Of a DNA stretch of 64,000 bases, positions 26,051-34,013 are shown piece by piece. The position numbers and the translations under genes were made by a program. The stretch is from Pseudomonas reactans (GTDB lineage: Bacteria > Pseudomonadota > Gammaproteobacteria > Pseudomonadales > Pseudomonadaceae), in NCBI RefSeq assembly GCF_013385825.1, contig NZ_JACAPG010000014.1, positions 248,001-312,000 of the forward strand, in the 5' to 3' direction. The notes under the pieces are model-generated. The model was not told where the DNA came from and ran no database searches. It worked only from the letters and a program-made list of their open reading frames with translations. The number at the start of each line of letters is the position of its first letter. Within the stretch, counting starts at the first letter, position 1.

Positions 26051-27022
26051 TCAGTCGGGCGGGGCGTGCATCAAGTGCGCGATATGCGCTTTGTCCTTGA
26101 CCCCGAGCTTGCTGTAGATGGCGCGCAGGTGATGGCGCACCGTATTGGGCGACAAGCCCAGGTCGCGGGCGACTTCCTTGTAGGTCTTGCCCTCGCCAAA
26201 GCCTTGGGCGACGTCGTTTTCCCGCGGGCTGAGCTGGTGCAGTACACGCTGGCCCCGTGCCGCGAGCAGCCATTGATCACCCACCCCCCAGACCTGGAGA
26301 TGGATGCGCTTGCCTTCATAGCCACGCTCGTCCACGGGCACGGGTAACGTCGGGCCACTCCAGCCCGGCCATTCACTGAGCAACAAATCGACAAAGCCGC
26401 GCTCGGTACATTGCAACACTCCCCGTGCATCGCAGACCGCCAGCGCCAGGTTTCGCGGGTGGGTAAGGGTTTCACGCATGGCCACCAGCGTGCGGATCTG
26501 GTTCGCCGACACGGCCGCCACCAGATGCAGCATCAGGTTATCGAGCAGCAGGCAGTCTTGCGCGGTAAACCCCAGGGCCCCCGGCTTGCGGTACAGGGTC
26601 AAGTGATCACTGAGGCAGGTGTGTGGGGCGATATGGATTACGCACAACAACTGACCGATTCCATGACGCTCTGCCAGCCAATTCAAACCCGCACCGTTGC
26701 CGGGGTCGCGCATATCAACGATCACAGCCTGCCCGGGCGTCGCATGGGTACGGCCGAAGGTCACATCCAGATGGCGGATCGATTGCCAGTCGGTCAGATA
26801 ACCAGGCGGCAATTGATACAAGCAACTGCTGTGTTCTTCCGGCAGGTTATCGATCACCGCAGAGCGCCCCCACCAGGCGCAGTCGAAAGGCAATACCTGG
26901 CTGATACGCGCCAGAGCTTGCGGTTGGAAATGTTCGATCTCCTGGTGCTGGGCCAGTCGGTGCAGATCCAGGATCAACGTGCTGAAGGCCTGCAACAGAC
27001 TTGTGGGTTCAAGACGGCGCAT
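26051..27022 (-). CDS. LuxR-family transcriptional regulator
   Basis: 323 aa. N-terminal two thirds look like a GAF-type sensory region (ISQVLPFDCAWWGRS, LYRKPGALGFTAQD); C-terminal LuxR HTH with LSPRENDVAQGFGEGKTYKEVARDLGLSPNTVRHHLRAIYSKLGV split at residues about 255-310. No receiver domain and no autoinducer-binding signature. Located 99 bp upstream of, and co-directional with, the outer-membrane/MFS/amidohydrolase genes, so a local regulator. Start ATG 27022 is used (GAGGAAC upstream); a longer frame to 27343 has no family-like N-terminus. Confidence 0.88.
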   Translation of the reverse strand: MRRLEPTSLLQAFSTLILDLHRLAQHQEIEHFQPQALARISQVLPFDCAWWGRSAVIDNLPEEHSSCLYQLPPGYLTDWQSIRHLDVTFGRTHATPGQAVIVDMRDPGNGAGLNWLAERHGIGQLLCVIHIAPHTCLSDHLTLYRKPGALGFTAQDCLLLDNLMLHLVAAVSANQIRTLVAMRETLTHPRNLALAVCDARGVLQCTERGFVDLLLSEWPGWSGPTLPVPVDERGYEGKRIHLQVWGVGDQWLLAARGQRVLHQLSPRENDVAQGFGEGKTYKEVARDLGLSPNTVRHHLRAIYSKLGVKDKAHIAHLMHAPPD

Positions 27023-27235
27023 GAGCGTTCCTCTGTGGGACTTTCTTATTGTTGTGGTCACCGGGTTAGAGGCCGGTCGCAGGGCCCGGCCCAAGTATCG
27101 GTGCAGCAGAGGCTGGCCGCTATCGTTCAGATGCAGGATGCAGCCGATTGATAGGTGGGACGTTTCCGGGGTCGTCAGCGCGATGCTATTCCTCCTACAC
27201 TGGCCGGCCACTTGTCTTTCAAAGGATGAAACACG

Positions 27236-27748
27236 ATGCACACACCTGAACCCCATATCGTGATCCAGCGCTTCACCGAGGCCCACCTTGAAGGCGTCGC
27301 CGCGCTCTATAACGAACCGGCCGTGTGCCGTCAGGTGCTGCAAATGCCTTTCCAGTCGGTCGAGGCGTGGCGTAACAAGCTGGTGCAGGACAACGAGCGG
27401 CGGTTGCAGCTAGTGGCTGTGCACGGCGGTGAAGTGATCGGCCAGCTCGGACTGGAACAGTACCTGCGGGTACGCCAGGCACATGTCGGTTCATTCGGCA
27501 TGGGCGTGGCGACCGCGTGGCAGGGCAAAGGGGTGGGCTCGCGTTTGTTGACGGCGGCGCTGGACGTGGCCGATAACTGGATGAACCTGCGCCGTGTGGA
27601 ACTCACGGTGTACGCCGACAACGAAGCGGCACAGAGGCTGTACCGCAAGTTCGGCTTTGAGGTCGAAGGCGTGTTGCGCGATTACGCCCTGCGTGACGGC
27701 CAGTTTGTCGACACCGTCAGCATGGCGCGCCTGCGCCAGTCGGCTTAG
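27236..27748 (+). CDS. GNAT-family N-acetyltransferase
   Basis: 170 aa. Acetyl-CoA-binding motif A QGKGVGSRLLTAALDVA (about 98-114) and motif B AQRLYRKFGFEVEGVLRDYALRDG are typical of the RimJ/YhhY (AaaT) branch, which acetylates amino acids or toxins. Substrate not evident. RBS AAGGA before ATG. Overlaps the stop of the convergent racemase by four bases. Confidence 0.9.
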   Translation: MHTPEPHIVIQRFTEAHLEGVAALYNEPAVCRQVLQMPFQSVEAWRNKLVQDNERRLQLVAVHGGEVIGQLGLEQYLRVRQAHVGSFGMGVATAWQGKGVGSRLLTAALDVADNWMNLRRVELTVYADNEAAQRLYRKFGFEVEGVLRDYALRDGQFVDTVSMARLRQSA

Positions 27749-28434
27749 CCCAGGGCAAACGCCACCGCAGCCTGCGCATGCAGCTCGGTGGTGTCCAGCA
27801 ACGGCAGGTCGCTGTGCTCGGGCTTGATCAACAGGCTGATTTCCGTGCAACCGAGGATGATCGCCTGGGCGCCGCGTGCGGCCAGGGACTCGATCACGCC
27901 TTGGTAGACCTTGCGTGACGCATCGCTGATCACGCCGACGCACAACTCCTCATAGATGATCCGGTGCACGGCCTGGCGCTCGTCCGCCTCGGGCACCAGC
28001 ACGGTCAAGCCCTGAGCCGCCAGGCGCGACTTGAGGAAGTCCTGCTCCATGGTAAACGCAGTGCCGAGTAGGCCGACCGTGAGCGTGCCGGCTTCCACGG
28101 CCGCCGCACCCGCGGCATCAGCGATGTGCAGGAACGGAATCGACACCGCCGCTTCAATGCGCGGCGCTACCAAATGCATGGTGTTGGTACACAGCACCAC
28201 ACACTCGGCGCCACCGGCTTGCAGACGGCGCGCGGCATCTTCGAGGATCAGCGCGGTGTCATCCCAACGGCCGGCGTGCTGGGCCTGTTCCACCGGGCCG
28301 AAATCCACGCTGTACATCAACAGTTGCGCCGAGCGCAGCGGGCCGAGCTGATCGCGCACGCGCTGGTTGATGATGCGGTAATACTCGGCGCTGGACTCCC
28401 AGCTCATGCCGCCGATAAGGCCGATGGTGCGCAT
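27745..28434 (-). CDS. Aspartate/glutamate racemase family protein
   Basis: 229 aa. Two catalytic cysteines in the expected motifs, VVLCTNTMH (about Cys82) and ILGCTEISLL (about Cys194); N-terminal GLIGGMSWESSAEYY. Similar to RacD/YgeA, broad-specificity amino acid racemases. Cofactor independent and cytoplasmic. Confidence 0.93.
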   Translation of the reverse strand: MRTIGLIGGMSWESSAEYYRIINQRVRDQLGPLRSAQLLMYSVDFGPVEQAQHAGRWDDTALILEDAARRLQAGGAECVVLCTNTMHLVAPRIEAAVSIPFLHIADAAGAAAVEAGTLTVGLLGTAFTMEQDFLKSRLAAQGLTVLVPEADERQAVHRIIYEELCVGVISDASRKVYQGVIESLAARGAQAIILGCTEISLLIKPEHSDLPLLDTTELHAQAAVAFALG

Positions 28435-28524
28435 GCGATGCTCCTGACAAGGAAAGTCGCTTCACCTTACCCATCGGCCAGGGATTAGTCATACGCAGTT
28501 GGCCGCGAAATGACCGGTGCAGTT

Positions 28525-28752
28525 TCACATGTCCAGGTTGACCCAACCCGGCTTGGCTTCCTCCGGCGCCACCGCGTTGATCCGCTTGCCAGTCGCCTGC
28601 TCCACGCGCCGCGCCACCTCCGGGTCATCGGCAAAGGGCATCAGGCTGGCGTCGTCCAGGCTTTGGTTCGACTGCCCGCGCAGGCAATACTCCACCGCGC
28701 CGTACAGGCACACCACCATCAGCAGGCCCCACACTTCAGGCGATCCGCGCAT
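28525..28752 (-). CDS. Small membrane protein paired with orphan CcoN
   Basis: 75 aa with one membrane helix (VWGLLMVVCLYGAVEYCL, about 7-24) and a hydrophilic tail. It overlaps the 3' end of the orphan ccoN by 17 bp, so it is translationally coupled. P. aeruginosa ccoN4 (PA4133) also has a small following ORF; whether this acts like a CcoQ-type accessory subunit is inference. Confidence 0.7.
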   Translation of the reverse strand: MRGSPEVWGLLMVVCLYGAVEYCLRGQSNQSLDDASLMPFADDPEVARRVEQATGKRINAVAPEEAKPGWVNLDM

Positions 28753-30163
28753 CGAGCTGCGCCATTTTCAAGTCCGCGACCCGCACAGTACGCCAGGTGT
28801 TGTAGGCCATCAGCACCATCCCCGTGAGAAAGAACACACCCCCGGCAAACCGCACCACAAACCCCGGGTGACTGGCCTGCAAGGCTTCGACAAAGGAGTA
28901 GGTGAGGGTGCCGTCATCGTTGACCGCCCGCCACATCAGGCCTTGGGTAATGCCGTTGACCCACATCGACGCGATGTACAGCACGGTGCCGATGGTCGCG
29001 AGCCAGAAGTGCAGGTTGATCAGCGGCACGCTGTGCATCTGCTCGCGCCCGAACACTTTGGGGATCATGTGGTACAGCGAGCCAAAAGTGATCATCGCCA
29101 CCCAACCCAGGGCGCCGGCGTGTACGTGGCCGATGGTCCAGTCGGTGTAATGGGAGAGGGCGTTGACAGTCTTGATCGCCATCATCGGTCCCTCGAACGT
29201 CGACATCCCGTAGAACGCCAGGGACAGCACCAGGAACCGCAGGATCGGGTCGGTGCGCAACTTATGCCAGGCGCCGGACAAGGTCATCATGCCGTTGATC
29301 ATCCCGCCCCAGCTCGGTGCCAGCAGAATCAGCGACATGGCCATGCCCAATGACTGCGCCCAATCCGGCAGGGCGGTGTAGTGCAGGTGATGCGGACCGG
29401 CCCAGATATACAGGGTGATCAACGCCCAGAAGTGCACGATGGACAGGCGATAGGAGTACACCGGGCGTCCGACTTGTTTCGGCACGAAGTAATACATCAT
29501 CCCCAAAAAGCCAGTCGTGAGGAAAAACCCTACCGCGTTGTGCCCGTACCACCACTGCACCATGGCATCGGTGGCTCCGGAATACACCGGGTACGATTTG
29601 AACCAATCCACCGGGATCGCCAGGTGATTGACCACATGCAACATGGCGATCACCAGGATAAAGGCGCCGAAAAACCAGTTGCCGACGTAAATGTGTTGGG
29701 TTTTGCGCCGTACCACGGTGGTAAAAAACACAATGGCATAGGCCACCCACACCACGGCCATCCACACCGCGCCGGAGAACTCGATCTCGGCGTATTCCTT
29801 GGTGGTGGTGTAGCCCAGCGGCAAGCTGATCAGCATGATCATGATCACCGACTGCCAGCCCCAGAAGGTGAACGCCGCAAGGCCATCGGAAAACAGCCGT
29901 ACCTGGCAGGTGCGCTGTACCGCGTAATAGCTGGCGGCAAACTGCGCGCTGCCGGCAAAACCGAAGATCACCAGGCTGGTGTGCAAGGGCCGCAAGCGGC
30001 CAAAGGTGGTCCAGGGCAAGTCCAGGTTCATTTCCGGCCACACCAGTTGCGAGGCGATCCACACGCCCATGGCCATGCCCACCACACCCCAGACGATAGT
30101 GGCGATAACGAATTGGCGGACGACTTTATAGTTATAGGCCTGCCCGATTGTTGCTGTGCTCAT
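28736..30163 (-). CDS. Orphan cbb3-type cytochrome c oxidase subunit I (CcoN4-like)
   Basis: 475 aa, 12 membrane helices, the catalytic haem-copper subunit of a cbb3 oxidase. Metal-ligand histidines are visible: RPLHTSLVIFG, WWYGHNAVGFF, AGPHHLHY and IGHVHAGALGW. No ccoO, ccoP or second ccoQ lies nearby, so it must assemble with subunits encoded elsewhere. In P. aeruginosa orphan CcoN4 forms mixed oxidases linked to low-oxygen biofilm respiration and cyanide tolerance; the same role here is inferred. ATG 30163 has GGGAGGA upstream. An Anr-like site lies in the promoter region. Confidence 0.93.
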   Translation of the reverse strand: MSTATIGQAYNYKVVRQFVIATIVWGVVGMAMGVWIASQLVWPEMNLDLPWTTFGRLRPLHTSLVIFGFAGSAQFAASYYAVQRTCQVRLFSDGLAAFTFWGWQSVIMIMLISLPLGYTTTKEYAEIEFSGAVWMAVVWVAYAIVFFTTVVRRKTQHIYVGNWFFGAFILVIAMLHVVNHLAIPVDWFKSYPVYSGATDAMVQWWYGHNAVGFFLTTGFLGMMYYFVPKQVGRPVYSYRLSIVHFWALITLYIWAGPHHLHYTALPDWAQSLGMAMSLILLAPSWGGMINGMMTLSGAWHKLRTDPILRFLVLSLAFYGMSTFEGPMMAIKTVNALSHYTDWTIGHVHAGALGWVAMITFGSLYHMIPKVFGREQMHSVPLINLHFWLATIGTVLYIASMWVNGITQGLMWRAVNDDGTLTYSFVEALQASHPGFVVRFAGGVFFLTGMVLMAYNTWRTVRVADLKMAQLDARIA

Positions 30164-30240
30164 GCTCAGTCCTCCCACGGTTCCAAGTGGCGGCACTGTA
30201 GGAAGCGTGGGCAAAACAAAACAGGCTCAGAAAAACCTCA

Positions 30241-30254
30241 TTGTTGCGGATCAG
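30241..30254. promoter_or_regulatory. Candidate Anr/FNR box
   Basis: TTGTT-GCGG-ATCAG matches the TTGAT-N4-ATCAA consensus in 8 of 10 positions, 78-91 bp before the ccoN start codon and 76-89 bp before the divergent 30330 gene. Oxygen control of ccoN would fit, but the site is not perfect. Confidence 0.4.
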
Positions 30255-30329
30255 TTTTAAGCCGTACGTGCAGCGGCCGCATCTGCCATGATCGGGCTTC
30301 GCAACCTGGCTCACCCAAGGAGATCCGCA

Positions 30330-30824
30330 ATGGACGATGTACAGCAACTGGGCGAGATGCTTCGTCATTACGCCGACAGCGAAGCGCATAAAAAACAGCA
30401 ATTCGATCTGCAATCGTCCCGTTGGGCGCAGAAGCTCAGTGAATTGTTCGGCCAGATCGAGCAGTGGCTTGAGCCGGTAAAGACGATCGGGTTGCTGGAG
30501 GTGCATCGTGAAGCCTATGTCGCCAGCGGCCCCAGCGTGCCGGTGGAGACATCGACGTTCAAGACCGAGAAACTGACGGTGCAGATCACCGGCAAACCGG
30601 TGGAATTCGTGCCGGACGTGATGGGTGTGGGTGGATTGATCTCTGTGTCAGTCATGGGCTTGACCGCCGCACGGCACGGCAGTGTTTCGCTGGTGCTGCC
30701 GGCGGATAAAAACGATTGGCTGTGGAAGAAGACCAATGGCCTGAAAGACCCGGACACCTTTGGTTTCGACGCGAATTTCCTGGCGTCGCAGTTGCAGAGC
30801 CTGATTCCACGCGAGCGCATTTGA
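30330..30824 (+). CDS. Conserved hypothetical protein
   Basis: 164 aa soluble protein without signal peptide. N-terminal amphipathic helix (MDDVQQLGEMLRHYADSEAHKKQ is its start), then a beta-rich part with YVASGPSVPVET and VSLVLPADKNDWLWKK. I do not recognise a family. ATG 30330 follows AAGGAG six bases upstream, so it is preferred over the ATG at 30288. Divergent from ccoN and followed by a REPIN. Confidence 0.72.
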   Translation: MDDVQQLGEMLRHYADSEAHKKQQFDLQSSRWAQKLSELFGQIEQWLEPVKTIGLLEVHREAYVASGPSVPVETSTFKTEKLTVQITGKPVEFVPDVMGVGGLISVSVMGLTAARHGSVSLVLPADKNDWLWKKTNGLKDPDTFGFDANFLASQLQSLIPRERI

Positions 30825-30830
30825 AACACA

Positions 30831-30934
30831 CCTGTAGGAGCCGGCTTGCCGGCGAAAAATGCAAGGACGCCGCCGTTATCCTGATTTCTCGCGTTATCGT
30901 TGACGGCCATCGCCGGCAAGCCGGCTCCTACAGG
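30831..30934. repeat. REPIN, GCCGGCTTGCCGGC type, overlapping a gene end
   Basis: CCTGTAGGAGCCGGCTTGCCGGCGA mirrored by CATCGCCGGCAAGCCGGCTCCTACAGG with a divergent spacer of about 52 bp. Its right end supplies the stop codon (CTA on the plus strand, 30928-30930) of the heptaheme cytochrome gene. Confidence 0.92.
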
Positions 30935-33129
30935 GCTGGGTCGCTTGGGTTGAGCGCTTTCCAGCTCTGCATCACCTTCTGCGCCTTGGGCTCGTGTCCG
31001 TTTTCCAGGTAATACTGGATCAACGACAACCGCGCATTGCGGTTATACGGTTGGCGCTTGAGCAGGTCTTCCAATTGCTGGCAGGCTTCGTCGACATGGC
31101 CACTGTCATGCAACGCCACCGCCAGTACAAAAGCGAACTGACCGTTGGCAGGCTCCATGCGGGCGGCGTTGCGCAGATGGGGCATGGCTTTTGCCGTGTC
31201 GCCCGCGCGGATCAGCATCAAGCCTTGGGTGTGCTGCAATAGCGCGGCGTCTGGGTGCCGGGCCAACTCATCAGCAATCAGGCCGCGTGCTTCTGGCGTG
31301 CGGCCGTTGGCTTCCAGCCACTGCGCCAGGGTGACCAGCGCCGGGAAGAAGTCCGGATCGCGCAGCAGGGCCGTGCGCAATTGCGCTTCCACTTTGTCGC
31401 CACGGCCGCTGGCCTGGTAGAGCATCGCCAGGTTGAGGTTGGCTTCGGCGCGTTCCAGCAGGCTTGATTGCACCTGTTCGTATTCAGCGATGGCGCTGTC
31501 CCAGGCGGAGCCCTGGCCGGGGACGCTCAACAGGTCACGCGCGGCAAGGATCCGCACGGCGCGCACGGGATCACGGAGCAAGGGCGTGTAGAGGGTGACG
31601 CGTTCCGCTGGCGGCAGCAGGGCGCTGATGGCACGCACTGCACTTTCGCGCACTTGCGGGGCAGGGTGAGTGAGATCCTTTGTCGCCAGTTTCAACGCCT
31701 GTTCACTCGGATAGTTGGGCAGTTCCACCAGCAACGTCGCGCGTTGGATCGGCGGCAGATTGCTACGCGCCAACTGCTCATACAGCGCCTGGGCCGCACC
31801 GGCTTGGCCGCCGCGAATCAACACCATGCTCTCGGCGTAAGTCGGCGCTTTCAGCACATCGCGTGCCCCGGCGGGGATGCTGAAGCTGTGGTCATGGCGC
31901 AAGTCATTGCCCATGTAGACCTTGCCCGGCATGTGGCAGTCGACGCAGAACGAACCCGGCTGGCCGACAGGTTTGCCGGTGTGTTCAGGAGCATCATAAT
32001 TTTTGGCCTGTAGCCCACGGCCATCCACCGTGGTAATCGGGGTTTTGCCTGCGGTGTTGTGGCATTGCAGGCACACCGCATTGCCCGGCGCCTTGAGTTC
32101 ATTGCTGTGGGGGTTGTGGCAGTTGCTGCAACGCACGCCTTTTTCGGCCATTTTGCTTTGGGCGAAGGAGCCGTGTTCAAACACCTCATCCTTGATCTTG
32201 CCGTCCAGGGCATACAGCTCGCGGGTGAGCACGCTGGGCAGGTAGTCGTCCATCAGGCGTTTACCCACGGTAAAACCATCGCCCAGGGGCGCGCGCCGTG
32301 CGTGGCAGCGCGCGCAGGTTTCCAGTTCGACGGTGGCGTCCTTGTCTTTGAGGTCCACGGCAAAGCCTGCGTGCAACAGGTCGCCTTTTTTCGCCGCCCA
32401 TTGCAGGTGGTTGGAGGCCGGGCCATGGCACGCCTGGCAACCGACGCCGAGGCTGTTCCATTGGCTGTCGAAAGTGTTGTTCTGCGCATCGAAGTTGCGC
32501 TTGTAGCCGGTGGTGTGGCATTCCACGCACATGAAGTTGGCGTTCTGGCTGGGGTTGCTCCAGTGCAGCGGGTTCTTGAAGTTCACACCTTGGCCGGGAT
32601 ACAGGTGAAACCAGCGGTTTTGTTGGGTATCCCAAGCCAGGCCGAGGGCTTGCAGGCGACCGCCACCGACGTCGATCAGGTACTGCTGTAACGGCGCGAT
32701 GCCAAAGATGTAGGTCACCTTGAAATCGGCCACTTGGCCGTCACTGCCGGGCGTGTTGACCCAAAATTCATCGCCCCGGCGAAAGAACCGCGTGGTTTCG
32801 CCTTCACCGGCAAAGCTCGCGTCGTTGAAGTCCGCCGGTACGGTCTGCGGTGTGGCCAGTTGCATCGCCAGTTGATGGTGGGAGCCCTGCCAATCCTTGA
32901 CCTGGGCTTGATGGCAGCCCTGGCACTGCTGCTCATCGACCATAGTTGCCGGGGGCATGATGACCGGCTTGGCGACCACCACCGGCGCCGGCAACCGAGG
33001 CGTACTGGCCTGCAGGAAGAACCAGGTCCCGGCCATGGTCAACAACAGCAACACAATCAAAATGGGGTACAGGTAGCGACGGGGTGAATCACGGTGAGGC
33101 GCGGCGTGTTCTTTTTTGGGCTTGGGCAT
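30928..33129 (-). CDS. Membrane-anchored heptaheme c-type cytochrome with HEAT/TPR repeats
   Basis: 733 aa. One N-terminal membrane helix (about 22-42) after a Lys-rich start, then a periplasmic domain with seven CxxCH haem sites: CQGCH, CVECH, CQACH, CARCH, CSNCH, CLQCH and CVDCH. The rest (about 420-733) is HEAT-like then TPR repeats (e.g. DPVRAVRILAARDLL, ALVTLAQWLEANGRTPEA). Such architecture suggests electron transfer in a protein complex; partner and substrate unknown (the haem domain resembles cytochrome c554-type folds). ATG 33129 is chosen as the start of a sensible N-in anchor. The stop codon lies within a REPIN. Confidence 0.87.
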   Translation of the reverse strand: MPKPKKEHAAPHRDSPRRYLYPILIVLLLLTMAGTWFFLQASTPRLPAPVVVAKPVIMPPATMVDEQQCQGCHQAQVKDWQGSHHQLAMQLATPQTVPADFNDASFAGEGETTRFFRRGDEFWVNTPGSDGQVADFKVTYIFGIAPLQQYLIDVGGGRLQALGLAWDTQQNRWFHLYPGQGVNFKNPLHWSNPSQNANFMCVECHTTGYKRNFDAQNNTFDSQWNSLGVGCQACHGPASNHLQWAAKKGDLLHAGFAVDLKDKDATVELETCARCHARRAPLGDGFTVGKRLMDDYLPSVLTRELYALDGKIKDEVFEHGSFAQSKMAEKGVRCSNCHNPHSNELKAPGNAVCLQCHNTAGKTPITTVDGRGLQAKNYDAPEHTGKPVGQPGSFCVDCHMPGKVYMGNDLRHDHSFSIPAGARDVLKAPTYAESMVLIRGGQAGAAQALYEQLARSNLPPIQRATLLVELPNYPSEQALKLATKDLTHPAPQVRESAVRAISALLPPAERVTLYTPLLRDPVRAVRILAARDLLSVPGQGSAWDSAIAEYEQVQSSLLERAEANLNLAMLYQASGRGDKVEAQLRTALLRDPDFFPALVTLAQWLEANGRTPEARGLIADELARHPDAALLQHTQGLMLIRAGDTAKAMPHLRNAARMEPANGQFAFVLAVALHDSGHVDEACQQLEDLLKRQPYNRNARLSLIQYYLENGHEPKAQKVMQSWKALNPSDPAL

Positions 33130-33301
33130 TCCGACTTCCGTTGTCTTGATGCGTGGACGCTCTATTGGCGCGCTTAAGCTCTGTGCAGCTTTGACGCTGA
33201 GGGGAGGTCTGTCAAACAGGCCGCACAAATGAGGTTAATTCCCCAGGATTGGCTATACCTACAGCTCACTGTTTCGATGATGATCGCCAGGGAGTTCAAT
33301 G

Positions 33302-33970
33302 ATGAAACTAAGGCTAATGATCAGCACGCTGTGCGTGGCGTCGGTCGCCATGGCAGGTTGTGCCAGCAAGGTCACTTCACCGGATGAGTATTCCGGCTTT
33401 CTCTCGGACTACAGCCAGCTCAAGCAAGCCAAGTCGCCTTCGGGGGCCGAGGTGATGCGCTGGGTCGATCCCAAGCTGGATCTCAGCCGCTATCACGCGG
33501 TGTTCGTCGAACCGACCCAGTTCTACCCCAAGCCCCAGGCCACGGCGAAAATCCCGGAAAGCACCCTGAACGGCATCAACACCTATTACAACCAGGCGCT
33601 CAAGCGTGAGTTGGAGAAATCCCTGCCGCTGGCCAATGCGCCCGGGCCGGGTGTGATCGTGGTGCGGGCGGCGATCACCGCCGTGAGCAGCAAGACCGAA
33701 GGTCTCGCGCCGTATGAATACATCCCCGTAGCGCTGGTCGTCGCGACGGTCAGCACTGCGTCCGGCCATCGTGACCAGGAAACCACCTTGGGCACCGAGG
33801 CGCAGTTCCTCGACGGCGCAAACGGCAAGGTGATCGCTCAGGTGGTGCGCAAAGGCACTGGCAAGCCGCTGGCCAATGAGTCCCAGGTGATGAAGGCCGA
33901 CGATGTGAAAAGCGTGATCGACGGTTGGGCGTCGGACCTGCATCAGTCATACGTCAAGCTCAAACACTAG
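33302..33970 (+). CDS. DUF3313-family lipoprotein
   Basis: 222 aa. Type II signal peptide with lipobox VAMAGC (mature Cys near residue 19), so a lipidated envelope protein. The body (SGFLSDYSQLK, WVDPKLDLSRYHAVFVEPTQFY) matches the DUF3313 family; function unknown. Start at the second of two adjacent ATGs (33299 and 33302) because GGGAG is then 7-8 bases upstream. Confidence 0.88.
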   Translation: MKLRLMISTLCVASVAMAGCASKVTSPDEYSGFLSDYSQLKQAKSPSGAEVMRWVDPKLDLSRYHAVFVEPTQFYPKPQATAKIPESTLNGINTYYNQALKRELEKSLPLANAPGPGVIVVRAAITAVSSKTEGLAPYEYIPVALVVATVSTASGHRDQETTLGTEAQFLDGANGKVIAQVVRKGTGKPLANESQVMKADDVKSVIDGWASDLHQSYVKLKH

Positions 33971-33983
33971 AAAGTCCTTGAGG

Positions 33984-34007
33984 GGTGAGGGCCTACGCGC
34001 CCTCACC
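33984..34007. terminator. GC-rich hairpin between convergent genes
   Basis: GGTGAGGGC-N6-GCCCTCACC, perfect nine-base arms, 13 bp after the DUF3313 stop and just before the stop of the convergent spermidine-synthase-like gene. No T-tract, so terminator activity is uncertain. Confidence 0.45.
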
Positions 34008-34013
34008 ACCGCT

